From contig NZ_JNFC01000015.1 in assembly GCF_000756385.1 (NCBI RefSeq), forward strand, positions 1 through 64,000: a stretch of 64,000 bases of DNA, written 5' to 3'. The notes under the pieces are model-generated. The model saw only the letters and a list, made by a program, of their open reading frames with translations, was not told the origin of the DNA and did not search any database. The DNA is from Sphingopyxis sp. LC363 (lineage in GTDB: Bacteria; Pseudomonadota; Alphaproteobacteria; Sphingomonadales; Sphingomonadaceae). Shown one piece after another: positions 16,812-27,387 of this stretch. How positions within the stretch are numbered: the first letter of the stretch is position 1; every line of letters starts with the position of its first letter. Made by a program: the position numbers and the translations under genes.

Positions 16812-17375
16812 ATGGAAACCGTCCCCACCTGGTTCACCGGCCAGCTGCTGCTCGCGCTGCCGGGCATCGGCGATCCCCGTTTCGAACATTCGGTGATCGC
16901 GATGATCAGCCATGACGAGGACGGCGCGATGGGGATCGGCATCGGCGACCCGATCGACGGAATGACCGTCGGCGCGGTGCTCGACCAGCTCGAGATCGAG
17001 CATGACGAACCGCTCGATCAGCCGGTCTTCCTCGGCGGTCCGGTCGAGCCGTCACGCGGTTTCGTGCTCCACAGCCGCGACTGGGGCGGGCAGGAAGCGG
17101 TGCAGGTCTGCGATCGCTGGATGATATCGAGTTCGCACGACATATTGCGCGCGATCGGCGAAGGGCGCGGCCCGTCGCGCTGGCTGGTGGCGCTCGGCTA
17201 TGCGGGATGGTCGCCTGGGCAGCTCGAAGGCGAAATGGTCCGCCACGGCTGGCACGTCACCCCTGGTAGCGACGGCCTGCTCTTTGAAACGCCGCCCGCC
17301 GAACGATGGCAGGCGGCGTTCGCCGAAGCGGGAGTGGACGCCCGCCTGCTGACGACCGAGGGCGGCGAGGCCTAG
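16812..17375 (+). CDS. YqgE/AlgH family protein (UPF0301)
   Basis: A 187-residue member of UPF0301: FTGQLLLALPGIGDPRFEHS and GAMGIGIGDP near the start, FLGGPVEPSRGFVLHS and GYAGWSPGQLEGEM later, all family signatures. AlgH was linked to alginate gene regulation in Pseudomonas, but its biochemical role is unsettled. No strong ribosome-binding site precedes ATG 16812. It converges on the next gene with a 4-base overlap at the stops. Confidence 0.92.
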   Translation: METVPTWFTGQLLLALPGIGDPRFEHSVIAMISHDEDGAMGIGIGDPIDGMTVGAVLDQLEIEHDEPLDQPVFLGGPVEPSRGFVLHSRDWGGQEAVQVCDRWMISSSHDILRAIGEGRGPSRWLVALGYAGWSPGQLEGEMVRHGWHVTPGSDGLLFETPPAERWQAAFAEAGVDARLLTTEGGEA

Positions 17376-17770
17376 CGAGCGAGCGCGAGAAGCGGTTTGC
17401 CCTGATTGAGGTTGGCGAGCGCGGTCCGCGCGGCCCAGCGCGAGTCCATATAGCGGCCGCTCGCCAGTTCGACATCATAGCGGATCGGGCTGCCGATCGC
17501 GGCGTCATAGGCGGCTGCGGCATCGGCGGTGCGACCCAGCCGGGCATAAGCGGTACCAAGATTGATCAGCCGCGAGGGGTCGCGGGCGTCGAGCGTCGTT
17601 TCGCCGGTCAGCTTTTCGACCGCGGCTTCATTCTCGCCGGCCTTGAGCTCGACATAGGCGACCGGCAGGATCTCCGAATCGGCCTGCGGCGCCGTCACGA
17701 CGACGATCGATTGCGCCGCGGCGGGGCTCGCGAAGGCGAGAGCGACGAGCGGCAGCAGAAATTTTTTCAT
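17372..17770 (-). CDS. Small exported tetratricopeptide-repeat protein
   Basis: A 132-residue protein with a Sec signal peptide (MKKFLLPLVALAFASPAAAQ) and two TPR-like helical hairpins (LINLGTAYARLGRTADAAAA, RTALANLNQGKPLLAL). This suggests a periplasmic protein-protein scaffold. GGAGATACAAGG sets ATG 17770. Its upstream DNA contains several TTGTCACAA-type sites. Confidence 0.78.
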   Translation of the reverse strand: MKKFLLPLVALAFASPAAAQSIVVVTAPQADSEILPVAYVELKAGENEAAVEKLTGETTLDARDPSRLINLGTAYARLGRTADAAAAYDAAIGSPIRYDVELASGRYMDSRWAARTALANLNQGKPLLALAR

Positions 17771-18165
17771 CCTTGTATCTCCCCAAAATCTTGAGGAGAT
17801 TTTCTCGCGCATTCGGAAAATTGTCAATATTTCCGGGGCTTTGTAACACTGTTGTCACAAAGACGAATTAAGCTAATCGCAAGGCGCATTATAAGTCCGA
17901 TTTTTCAGAATCTTGGGCTTTGCGACTCCATGTCACAATCGGGCCCGCCCGGTTGTCACAATTGCTGCGCGCAAAAATTATTTTTGCGGCGCGCGCATTT
18001 TTGCGCCGCCGATTCGTGCGTCCGCGCGCCGGGGCGGGCGGTGCTGCGAGTGCGATATAAAGAAAAGTTTATATTTGATCGACGACGGCGTTTCGGCTAG
18101 GGCGCGGGCGTGTTTTTCGTGGCCGCTCGCCTGCGGTCGTCTTTGCCAATATGGAGAATCCCCCC
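17771..18165. other. Long regulatory region between the TPR gene and ahcY
   Basis: About 395 bases, AT-richer than the surroundings, with no gene. It holds TTGTCACAA at 17852 and 17953, TGTCACAA at 17931 and TTGTAACA at 17841, a hairpin built on CAAAAATTATTTTTG (17972-17986), and a perfect dyad TATAAA-N6-TTTATA at 18056-18073, 92 bases before ahcY. I could not match the ahcY leader to a known riboswitch. Confidence 0.6.
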
Positions 18166-19581
<1,416 letters not shown>

Positions 19582-19612
19582 TCGTTTCGGCGCTTTGTTG
19601 GTGGATCGAAAA

Positions 19613-19749
19613 GATTCGCGCAGAGGCGCAGAGGACGCAGAGAAAAGAAGGGAGAGGGCGGCTTTGCCGCCCTCTTTTGTTCCCGGGGATGCTGGACACC
19701 AGCAATTCCTGAATAATGTCTCGGCGCTCTCTGCGTCTCTGCGCGAATC
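19613..19749. repeat. Large imperfect inverted repeat with GCGCAGAG arms
   Basis: Left arm 19613-19643 begins GATTCGCGCAGAG and contains GCGCAGAGGACGCAGAGA; right arm 19727-19749 is its reverse complement (TCTCTGCGTCTCTGCGCG). The arms enclose the ahcY terminator and an 80-base spacer with no gene. Confidence 0.85.
19654..19678 (+). terminator. Rho-independent terminator after ahcY
   Basis: Perfect 9-bp stem GAGGGCGGC, loop TTT, then TTTT; 72 bases after the ahcY stop and inside the larger inverted repeat. Confidence 0.88.
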
Positions 19750-19889
19750 CAATAATCCACCGCTACGGGTTAATCGGAAGGCGATGCACGGCAATTGGCT
19801 GTGACATGCGATTGAAACATGACTCCATCGCCTTTAGGGCAAGCGATCATGCGCGCGCGACATCCGGACAAACGAGGGCTTGAGGCGGG

Positions 19890-22253
19890 ATGAGCGACGC
19901 GCTTTCCCCGGCCATGTTGTTCGCGCTCGGACTCTTTGCGGCGCTGTGGCTGCTCGCCGGATTGTGGGCGACGCTGCGCGGGATCGCGATGCAGCGGCGC
20001 TCGGCGTTCGTCGCGGGGCAGGCCGAACGGCTCGCGAACCTCGTCGAAGCGTCGCCGCAGCTCCCCGTGATCGTCCGCGCCGACTGGCGGATCGAGGCGA
20101 GCGAGCGGCTCGGGCGCTGGCTGGGGCTCGAACGCGGGCCGCGCAATTTTGACGAGCTTCGCGGGCTCGGCAGCGGGCTCGATGCCGAGGCTCATGACGC
20201 GTTGCGGCATGCGATCCTCGGGGCGCAGCGCGGCGCGAAGCCCTTTGTCCTGAGCCTGAAGCCCGACGGCAGCCACCGCACGATCATCGTTCATGGCGCC
20301 GCAGCGCCGCAGGCGGTCGGCGGGCCGGGCGGGGTGCTGCTGTGGCTGAGCGATGCGACCGACGGCCAGCAGGCGCTCGCGCACGCGCGCAGCGAGCGCG
20401 ACGAGGCGATGGCGGCGTTCGAGGCTTTGTCGGGGCTGATCGAGGCAGCACCCTTCCCGATGTGGTTCCGCGACACCGATCTGTCGCTCGCGCTCGTCAA
20501 CGGCGCCTATGTTCGCGCGGTCGAGGCGAAGAGCGCGGCGGCGGTGATCGACGGCGGGGTCGAACTGTGCGAGACCGTCGCGGGGGTGAGCGCCGCCGAC
20601 GCCGCCGACGCGGCGCGCGCCGCGGGATCGGCGCAGATGCGTACGATTCCGGTGACGATCGAGGGCGAACGGCGGATCATGCGCGTCGTCGATGTGCCGC
20701 TCGCGCCAGAGGGCGGGCGGGTGATCGGCGTCGCGGGCTATGCGATCGACATTCAGGAGCTCGAAACCGAACGCGGGGCGCACCGCCGCTTCGTCGACAC
20801 GCAGCGCGAACTGCTCGACCGGCTGTCGGCGGCGGTGGCGCAATTCGGTCCCGACCAGGGGCTGAGCTTCGCGAACCTGCCGTTCCGCCGCCTGTTCGCC
20901 CTGGAGGCCGAGGAGGTGGCCGAGGCGCCGCCTTTTGCGCGGCTGCTCGACGCGTGGCGCGAGGGCGGGCGAATCCCCGAAGTGCGCAACTATCCCGAAT
21001 GGCGGCAGGCGCATGTCGACTGGTTCGCGCAGGCCGAGGCGAGCGAGGAAGACTGGCTGCTGCGCGACGGCACGCACCTGCACGTCGTCGCGCAGCCGAC
21101 CCCCGACGGCGGCATGCTGCTGATCGCCGAAGACAAGACCGAACAGGTGCAGCTCGCGGGCGCGCGCGACACGCTGCTCCGCGTTCGCACCGCGACCTTC
21201 GACAATCTGTTCGAGGCGGTCGCGGTCTTCGCCCCCGATGGGCGGCTTCACCTTTGGAACCAGCGTTTCCGCCGCCTGTGGGGCATCGACGAACCGACGC
21301 TCGCGGCGCATCCGCGCGTCGATACGTTGATGGAAGGGCTCGCCGACCGATTGGTGAAACCGAACCAGATCAGCATCGTGCAGGAGGTCATCCGCGCCGC
21401 AACACTGGAACGCCAGCAGCGCGGCGGCGAGATCGGTTTCGCCGACGGGCGCTATTTCGATTTCGCGTCGATCCCGCTGCCCGACGGCAATGCGCTGCTC
21501 ATCATGCTCGACATCACACCAAGCCGGAAGATGGAGGGCGCGCTGCGCGAACGCAACGAGGCGCTCGAGGCCGCCGACAAGGCCAAGACCGCCTTCCTGT
21601 CGCGGATGAGCTACGAGCTGCGCACGCCGCTGACCTCGATTGGCGGCTTCGGCGAGATGCTGCAGGCGGGCTATGCCGGCAAGCTCGGTGACCAGCAGCG
21701 CACCTATATCGACGCGATCATGGATTCGGTGGGCGTGCTCGGCCGCCAGATCGACAATGTACTCGACCTTGCGCAGGGCGAAGCGGGGACGCTCGCGATC
21801 GAGCGCGCGCCGGTCGATGTGAAAATTTTGCTTGAAGGCGCGCTCGCCGACGCCAAGCTCTTTGCGAAGAGCGAAAAGGTCGAGCTCGTCGGCAATATCG
21901 CGGCGAACCTCGGCAGTATCGAAGGCGACGCGCCGCGACTGTCGCGGCTCGTCGCGGGGCTGCTCGACAATGCGGTGCGCTTTACCGTGCCGTCGCGCAA
22001 GACGGGCGCGCGCGTCTTGCTGCACGCCGACGGCGATGCGCGCGGCGTCGACATCATCGTGTCCGACAATGGCCCGGGAATGCCCGACGCGGCGGTCGCG
22101 GTCGCCAAGGGGCAGCAGGCGGGCACCGCGGCCGGCGGCATCGGCCTCGCGCTCGCGCGCCAACTCGTCGCGGCGCACGGCGGGACGATGGAAGTGGTGA
22201 GCGAAGAGGGGCAGGGCACGCTCGTGCGGATCAGCCTGCCGCGCGGCGCATGA
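19890..22253 (+). CDS. divL: DivL-type PAS sensor pseudo-histidine kinase with Tyr at the phosphoacceptor site
   Basis: A 787-residue protein: one N-terminal membrane helix (about 10-28), several PAS-like regions (residues 150-520), then a kinase core. The H-box reads FLSRMSYELRTPLTSIGGF, so the expected His is Tyr575. The N-box (LLDNAVRFT), G1 (VSDNGPGMPD) and G2 (GGIGLALARQL) are present, so ATP can probably bind. Caulobacter DivL (about 769 residues) has the same Tyr and controls CckA and hence CtrA through DivK. Size, the Tyr and the position between ahcY and tsaE support the name. Its stop overlaps tsaE. Confidence 0.9.
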   Translation: MSDALSPAMLFALGLFAALWLLAGLWATLRGIAMQRRSAFVAGQAERLANLVEASPQLPVIVRADWRIEASERLGRWLGLERGPRNFDELRGLGSGLDAEAHDALRHAILGAQRGAKPFVLSLKPDGSHRTIIVHGAAAPQAVGGPGGVLLWLSDATDGQQALAHARSERDEAMAAFEALSGLIEAAPFPMWFRDTDLSLALVNGAYVRAVEAKSAAAVIDGGVELCETVAGVSAADAADAARAAGSAQMRTIPVTIEGERRIMRVVDVPLAPEGGRVIGVAGYAIDIQELETERGAHRRFVDTQRELLDRLSAAVAQFGPDQGLSFANLPFRRLFALEAEEVAEAPPFARLLDAWREGGRIPEVRNYPEWRQAHVDWFAQAEASEEDWLLRDGTHLHVVAQPTPDGGMLLIAEDKTEQVQLAGARDTLLRVRTATFDNLFEAVAVFAPDGRLHLWNQRFRRLWGIDEPTLAAHPRVDTLMEGLADRLVKPNQISIVQEVIRAATLERQQRGGEIGFADGRYFDFASIPLPDGNALLIMLDITPSRKMEGALRERNEALEAADKAKTAFLSRMSYELRTPLTSIGGFGEMLQAGYAGKLGDQQRTYIDAIMDSVGVLGRQIDNVLDLAQGEAGTLAIERAPVDVKILLEGALADAKLFAKSEKVELVGNIAANLGSIEGDAPRLSRLVAGLLDNAVRFTVPSRKTGARVLLHADGDARGVDIIVSDNGPGMPDAAVAVAKGQQAGTAAGGIGLALARQLVAAHGGTMEVVSEEGQGTLVRISLPRGA

Positions 22254-22702
22254 CCGGCTTTTCGGTGCGCTACGACCTCGCCGATGCCGAAGGGATCGGT
22301 GCCGCGATCGGGGCGGCGCTGGCAGCGGGCGATGTCGTGCTGCTGTCGGGCGACCTCGGCGCCGGCAAGACGACGCTGGCGCGCGCGATGCTCAAGGCGC
22401 GCGGACTGGCAGGCGAAGCGCCGAGCCCGACCTTTGCGATCGTCCAGCCCTATGCGCCGCCCGAGACCGATCTGCCGATCGCGCATGTCGATCTCTATCG
22501 CATCGAGGATGCGGACGAACTGATCGAATTGGGGCTCGACGATTATCTTTACGACGGCGCCTTGCTGATCGAATGGCCCGAAAGGCTGGGCGGCGAAGGC
22601 TGGCCGGGCGCGCTGCTCCTAAGGATTTCGGGTGCGGGCGACGCGCGCGTCTTGACAGCCGCTGTGCCGACGTCTTGGGGGAGCCGATGGCCGCTCCGAT
22701 GA
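22250..22702 (+). CDS. tsaE: tRNA t6A biosynthesis ATPase TsaE
   Basis: TsaE is the ATPase that drives cycles of the TsaBD complex making threonylcarbamoyl-A37 in tRNA. The 150-residue protein has Walker A GDLGAGKTTLARA, SPTFAIVQPY, HVDLYRI and LLIEWPERL, the usual family order. ATG overlaps the divL stop (ATGA), and its end overlaps the amgK start by 16 bases. MtaB at the other end of the window acts on the product of this pathway. Confidence 0.95.
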   Translation: MTGFSVRYDLADAEGIGAAIGAALAAGDVVLLSGDLGAGKTTLARAMLKARGLAGEAPSPTFAIVQPYAPPETDLPIAHVDLYRIEDADELIELGLDDYLYDGALLIEWPERLGGEGWPGALLLRISGAGDARVLTAAVPTSWGSRWPLR

Positions 22703-23670
22703 TTCCGCCTCCCCATGCGCCCGCCTTTCTTGCCGCGCATGGCTGGGGCGACGCCCAGATTTTGCCGCTCGCGGGCGACGCGTCCTTCCGCCGTTATTTC
22801 CGTGTCGTCGATGGCGGCCGGCAGGCGGTGCTGATGGACGCCCCGCCGCCGCACGAAGACCCGCGGCCGTTCATCGCGGTCGCCGAATATCTGTGCGGGC
22901 TGGGGCTCAATGCGCCGAGGATCCTCGCGCGCGACCTCCAGCAAGGGTTGCTGCTGATCGAGGATTTCGGCGACATACGTCTGCGCGAAACGGTCGATGC
23001 TGAGATCGACAAGGAAGCGCAATATTATGCAGGGGTGACCGATCTGCTCGTCCACCTCCACACGCAGCCGCCCATGGACGGGCTGCCCGTCCATGGGCTC
23101 GATCAATGGCTCGACGAGGTGATGCTGTTCAGCGACTGGTATTGCCCCGCCTTCGACCTGAAGGTCGACCGCGATGCGTTTCGCGCCGCGTGGGCCGAGG
23201 TGCTGACCCCGGTCGAGCATGATGGCCTGCCGCGCGTCACCGTGCTGCGCGACTATCATGCCGAAAATATCATGCTGGTGCCCGGCAAGGACGGCATCGC
23301 GCATTACGGCCTGCTCGATTTCCAGGACGCGCTCATCGGCCACCTCGCCTACGACCTCGCCTCGGTGCTCGAAGACGCGCGGCGCGACGTGAGCCCGGCG
23401 GTCGAGGCGGCGATGCTCGCGCGCTATAGCGAAGCGACGGGGCACGACATCGAGCACGCCTATTGGGCGCTCGCGGCGCAGCGCAACACGCGCATCCTCG
23501 GCGTCTTCGTCCGGCTGTGGAAACGCGATAACAAGCCGCATTACAAGAGTTTCCAGCCGCGCATGTGGGGGCTGCTCGAACGCGACCTCGCGCATCCGGC
23601 GCTTGTCCCGGTTCGGCAATGGTTCGACGCCAATGTCCCCGCTTCGAAGCGGGCGGAGGCGTGGTCGTGA
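22687..23670 (+). CDS. amgK: N-acetylmuramate/N-acetylglucosamine anomeric kinase AmgK
   Basis: An aminoglycoside-phosphotransferase-fold kinase of 327 residues: GDASFRRYFRV (nucleotide loop), LLIEDFGD (hinge), VLRDYHAENIM (catalytic loop, Asp and Asn) and YGLLDFQDALIG (metal Asp). The neighbour murU and the length identify it as AmgK, which phosphorylates MurNAc at the anomeric position in peptidoglycan recycling, rather than an antibiotic-resistance enzyme. ATG 22687 follows GGGGGAG. Its stop overlaps the murU start. Confidence 0.88.
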   Translation: MAAPMIPPPHAPAFLAAHGWGDAQILPLAGDASFRRYFRVVDGGRQAVLMDAPPPHEDPRPFIAVAEYLCGLGLNAPRILARDLQQGLLLIEDFGDIRLRETVDAEIDKEAQYYAGVTDLLVHLHTQPPMDGLPVHGLDQWLDEVMLFSDWYCPAFDLKVDRDAFRAAWAEVLTPVEHDGLPRVTVLRDYHAENIMLVPGKDGIAHYGLLDFQDALIGHLAYDLASVLEDARRDVSPAVEAAMLARYSEATGHDIEHAYWALAAQRNTRILGVFVRLWKRDNKPHYKSFQPRMWGLLERDLAHPALVPVRQWFDANVPASKRAEAWS

Positions 23671-24386
23671 GTACGAAGATCGAAAGCGCGATGGTGATGG
23701 CGGCGGGGCTCGGCAAGCGGATGCGTCCGTTAACGGCTACCCGGCCCAAGCCGCTGGTGCGCGTCGCGGGCAAGGCGCTGATCGATCACAGCCTCGACCG
23801 GATCGAGGCGGCGGGCGTCAAGCATGTCGTCGTCAACGTCCATTATCTGGCGGACGCATTGGAAGCCCATCTTGCGGCGCAGAAAAGGTCGTTCAGCATC
23901 TCGATTTCGGACGAGCGCGACCTGCTGCTCGAAACCGGCGGTGGAATGGTCAAGGCATTGCCGCAGCTGACGGGCGACCCGATCCTGATCGTCAACAGCG
24001 ACAATATCTGGACCGACGGGCCGCAGGACAGCATCCGCCACCTCGCGCGCCATTGGGACGGCGAGCGGATGGACGCACTGCTACTGCTGATCCGGCAGGC
24101 GAGCGCGACGGGGCATGGCGGGCGCGGCGATTTCCACATGGACCCGGCGGGCCGGCTGTCGCGGCGCAAGCCGGGGCGGATCGCGCCCTTCGTCTATACC
24201 GGAATCCAGCTTATTTCGCCGCGGTTGCTCGATGGCGCCCCCGAGGGGCCGTTCTCGACCAATATCCTGTGGGATCGCGCGATCGCGGCGGGGCGGCTCT
24301 ATGGGCTGTCGCACATGGGGCAGTGGTTCGACGTCGGCACGCCGGCGAGCATCGCGCCGACCGAAGCCGCGCTGACGGATGGCTGA
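23667..24386 (+). CDS. murU: N-acetylmuramate alpha-1-phosphate uridylyltransferase MurU
   Basis: MurU turns MurNAc 1-phosphate into UDP-MurNAc, bypassing MurA/MurB in cell-wall recycling. The 239-residue nucleotidyltransferase has MAAGLGKRMRPLT with the UTP-binding loop, KPLVRVAGKALIDH and IVNSDNIW with the metal Asp. The start is GTG 23667, 7 bases after GGAGG and overlapping the amgK stop. Its C-terminus overlaps addB by 8 bases. Confidence 0.9.
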   Translation: MSTKIESAMVMAAGLGKRMRPLTATRPKPLVRVAGKALIDHSLDRIEAAGVKHVVVNVHYLADALEAHLAAQKRSFSISISDERDLLLETGGGMVKALPQLTGDPILIVNSDNIWTDGPQDSIRHLARHWDGERMDALLLLIRQASATGHGGRGDFHMDPAGRLSRRKPGRIAPFVYTGIQLISPRLLDGAPEGPFSTNILWDRAIAAGRLYGLSHMGQWFDVGTPASIAPTEAALTDG

Positions 24387-27300
24387 CGCAAGACCCACGC
24401 TTTTTTCCATCCCGGTCCAGCGGGCCTTCGCCGACGCGCTCGCGGGGGGGCTGATCGAGCGCTTTGCCGACGGCGCGCTCGGGCTCGCACAAGGGTTGAT
24501 CCTGCTGCCGAGCAACCGCGCGCGGAGCGCGGTGCAGGCGGCGTTCGTGCGCGCTGGCGGCGCGGGGCTGCTGATGCCGCGGCTCGTCGTAATCGGCGAT
24601 GCCGACCTCGACGAAAATGTGGCGCTCGCGCTCGACCCGATCGACGAGAGCGACGCGATTCCGCCGGCGATCGACGCGCTCAAGCGGCGGCTGATGCTCG
24701 CGGCGCTGATCGAGAAGCATAATGTGCCGGGCGAGGCGCCGATCACCGGCGCCGCGGCCTTCCAGCTGGCCGAAGGGCTGGGACGCGTGATCGACCAGCT
24801 CCATTATGAGGAGGTCGCGCCGGCGCGGCTCGCCGATATCGAAAGCGCGCTCGGCGATCTTGCGGGGCATTGGCAGGCGTCGTGGCGGCGGCTGTCGCTG
24901 CTCGTCGATGCGTGGCCGAAGCTGCTCGCGGCGACGGGACATGTCGACCGCGCCGACCGCCGCAACCGGTTGCTCGATCGGGTGACGCGTGGATGGCGCG
25001 TCGCGCCGCCGGCGCGCTTCGTCGTCGCGGCGGGCGTAACGACGGCGGCGCCCGCGATCGCGCGGTTGCTGCGCACCGTCGCCGACCTACCGCAGGGCAT
25101 GGTGGTGCTGCCGGGGCTCGACCTCGGCATGGCGGGCGAGGAGTGGGAAGCGCTCGGGCCGGTGAGGGCCGACCCCGACAAGCCCGGAGAACGCCCGCTC
25201 GAAACGCACCCGCAATATCATCTGAAGCTGCTGCTTGGGCGGATGAGCGTTTCGCGCGAGGAGGTGCAGCCGTGGGATGGAACATCGCCGTTCGACGGCC
25301 CGGAGGCGCGCGCCTCGTTCACCTCGCTGCTCTTCGCGCCCGCTGCCTATACCGCGCGCTGGCAGCAGGCGGGCGACTTGCGTGCGGATATCGCGGGGGT
25401 CAGCGCCGCGACCTTCGCCGACGATGGGCAGGAGGCGCAGGGGATCGCGCTGATGATGCGCGCCGCGCTCGAAACGGGCGAACGCACCGCGGCGCTGGTG
25501 ACGCCCGACCGCGCGCTCGCGACGCGCGTCGCGGCGGCGCTCGCGCGCTGGGACATAGCGGTCGATGACAGTGCGGGGCAGCCGCTGGGGCAGACGCCGC
25601 CCGGCGCGCTGCTGCTCGCGCTTGCCGAATTCGCCGCGGCGTTCGATCCGGTGCGGCTCGTCGCGCTGCTCGGGCACCCGCTGGTGCGCGCGGGCGAGGG
25701 CCGGCTCGGCTGGCTCGACCAGGTGCGGCGGCTCGATCTGGTGCTGCGTGGGCCGGGACTGGTGCCGGGCTGGGACGGGGTGACGATGCGGATCGCCGAG
25801 CGCGCAGCCGATCCGCAAGCGCGCGGCCATGACGCGGCGAAGCTGATCGATTTATGGTGGGCCGACGTCGCCTCCGGGCTGCGGGGGGCGCTCGCACCGT
25901 TCGCGGCTGGCGCCCCGGCGCCGCCTTCGGTCCTGCTGGGCGCATTGCAGGCGGCGCTCGGCTGGCTGACGGGCGAGGGAGCGTGGACCGGCCATGCCGG
26001 GCGCGCGCTGGCCGAGCTGTTCGACCGCTGGGCGCTGGCGAAGGGCGATGGCCCGGCGCTCGTCGCGCCCGCCGATTTCCCGGCGATGCTGGCCGATCTG
26101 CTCGCGAGCGAGAGCGTGCGGCCCCCCTATGGCGGGCACCCGCGCCTGTTCATCTGGGGGCTGCTCGAAGCGCGGTTGCAGCGCGCCGATCTGATGATTT
26201 TGGGCGGGCTCGACGAGGGGCGCTGGCCGCCGCAGCAAAGCCCCGATCCGTGGCTTGCGCCGGGCATCCGCCGCATGCTTGGGCTCGCGGCGCCCGAGCG
26301 CCAGCAGGGCGCGGCGGCGCACGACTTCGCGGGCGCCTTTGCAGCGCGCGAGGTGGTGGTGACGCGCGCGCTGCGCAGCGGCGGCGATCCGGCGGTGGCG
26401 TCGCGCTTCTGGCTGCGGCTCGCCGCGCTCGCGGGCGAATTGCGCGAGGCGCGGCTGGGGGACGCAAGCGTGACCGCACTCGCGGCGGCGCTCGACGTGC
26501 CGCCGGGCCCGATCGCGCCCGCGCCGATGCCGCAGCCGCGGCCGCCCGCCGACGCGCGGCCGGGCCAGATCAGCGTCACCGGCGTCGACCTGCTGGCGAA
26601 GGACCCCTACGCCTTTTACGCGGGGCGGATCCTGCGGCTTTCGGTGCTCGATCCGCTGCGCGCCGGGCCCGACCCGCGCTGGCTCGGGACGCGCGTTCAC
26701 GCCTTCATGGAGGATTGGCAGCGGGCAGGGGCGACGCGCGAAGCGCTCGAGGCCGAGCTTGAGCGGCTGCACGACGACCCGGCGCTCGACGCGCTCGCGC
26801 GCGCTTTCTGGTTTCCGCGCATCGAGCCCGCGCTGCGCTGGGCGGCCGAACGCGTGTGGGACGCGCGCGCCGAAGGACGCGAACCGGTCGCGGCCGAGGT
26901 GTCGGGCGTGCATGAACTCAACGGCATTCGGCTGTCGGGAAAGGCCGACCGGATCGACCGGCTTGCCGACTCCAGTCTTGCGATCGTCGATTACAAGACC
27001 GGTGCGGCGCCGAGCGGCAGCGCGGCGGCCGACGGGCTCGACAATCAATTGGGACTGCTCGGGCTGATGGCCGAAATGGGCAAGATGGAGGGCATTGCGG
27101 CAGGGCCGGTCCACGCGCTCGAATATTGGAGCCTCAAGGTTGACCGCGCAAAGGGTGCGGACGGCAGCATCGCGCCCACCCACGGAAGCCGGCGCAAGCT
27201 CAAAACCGCCGAAGACGCGGTCGAGCGCGCCCATGCAGCCTTTGCCGACCTGACAGCACTCTACCTGCTGGGCGACGCGTCATTCGCGCCGGGCGACGCG

Positions 27301-27387
27301 GTGAAACGCTTCACCGATTACGATCAGCTGATGCGCCGCGACGAATGGTTCGGGCGCGGGCGCGATGCGAATGGGGACGCGCCATGA
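24379..27387 (+). CDS. addB: Double-strand-break repair protein AddB
   Basis: AddB is the second nuclease/helicase-like subunit of AddAB, the alphaproteobacterial counterpart of RecBCD. The 1002-residue protein opens with a degenerate helicase part (LILLPSNRARSAVQAAFVRA, where the P-loop is lost) and ends in a RecB-type nuclease domain: GKADRIDRLADSSLAIVDYK holds the catalytic Asp and Lys near residue 870. The N-terminal half is Ala/Leu/Arg-rich. ATGA overlap with addA indicates translational coupling. Confidence 0.93.
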   Translation: MADARPTLFSIPVQRAFADALAGGLIERFADGALGLAQGLILLPSNRARSAVQAAFVRAGGAGLLMPRLVVIGDADLDENVALALDPIDESDAIPPAIDALKRRLMLAALIEKHNVPGEAPITGAAAFQLAEGLGRVIDQLHYEEVAPARLADIESALGDLAGHWQASWRRLSLLVDAWPKLLAATGHVDRADRRNRLLDRVTRGWRVAPPARFVVAAGVTTAAPAIARLLRTVADLPQGMVVLPGLDLGMAGEEWEALGPVRADPDKPGERPLETHPQYHLKLLLGRMSVSREEVQPWDGTSPFDGPEARASFTSLLFAPAAYTARWQQAGDLRADIAGVSAATFADDGQEAQGIALMMRAALETGERTAALVTPDRALATRVAAALARWDIAVDDSAGQPLGQTPPGALLLALAEFAAAFDPVRLVALLGHPLVRAGEGRLGWLDQVRRLDLVLRGPGLVPGWDGVTMRIAERAADPQARGHDAAKLIDLWWADVASGLRGALAPFAAGAPAPPSVLLGALQAALGWLTGEGAWTGHAGRALAELFDRWALAKGDGPALVAPADFPAMLADLLASESVRPPYGGHPRLFIWGLLEARLQRADLMILGGLDEGRWPPQQSPDPWLAPGIRRMLGLAAPERQQGAAAHDFAGAFAAREVVVTRALRSGGDPAVASRFWLRLAALAGELREARLGDASVTALAAALDVPPGPIAPAPMPQPRPPADARPGQISVTGVDLLAKDPYAFYAGRILRLSVLDPLRAGPDPRWLGTRVHAFMEDWQRAGATREALEAELERLHDDPALDALARAFWFPRIEPALRWAAERVWDARAEGREPVAAEVSGVHELNGIRLSGKADRIDRLADSSLAIVDYKTGAAPSGSAAADGLDNQLGLLGLMAEMGKMEGIAAGPVHALEYWSLKVDRAKGADGSIAPTHGSRRKLKTAEDAVERAHAAFADLTALYLLGDASFAPGDAVKRFTDYDQLMRRDEWFGRGRDANGDAP

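Noticed and set aside
18074..18165. Possible SAH or SAM riboswitch in the ahcY leader
   Set aside because: I could not draw the conserved pseudoknot core of any known class; only an ordinary GC hairpin is visible.
22687..23670. Aminoglycoside resistance enzyme
   Set aside because: The fold is shared, but the neighbour murU and chromosomal operon context indicate the cell-wall recycling kinase AmgK.
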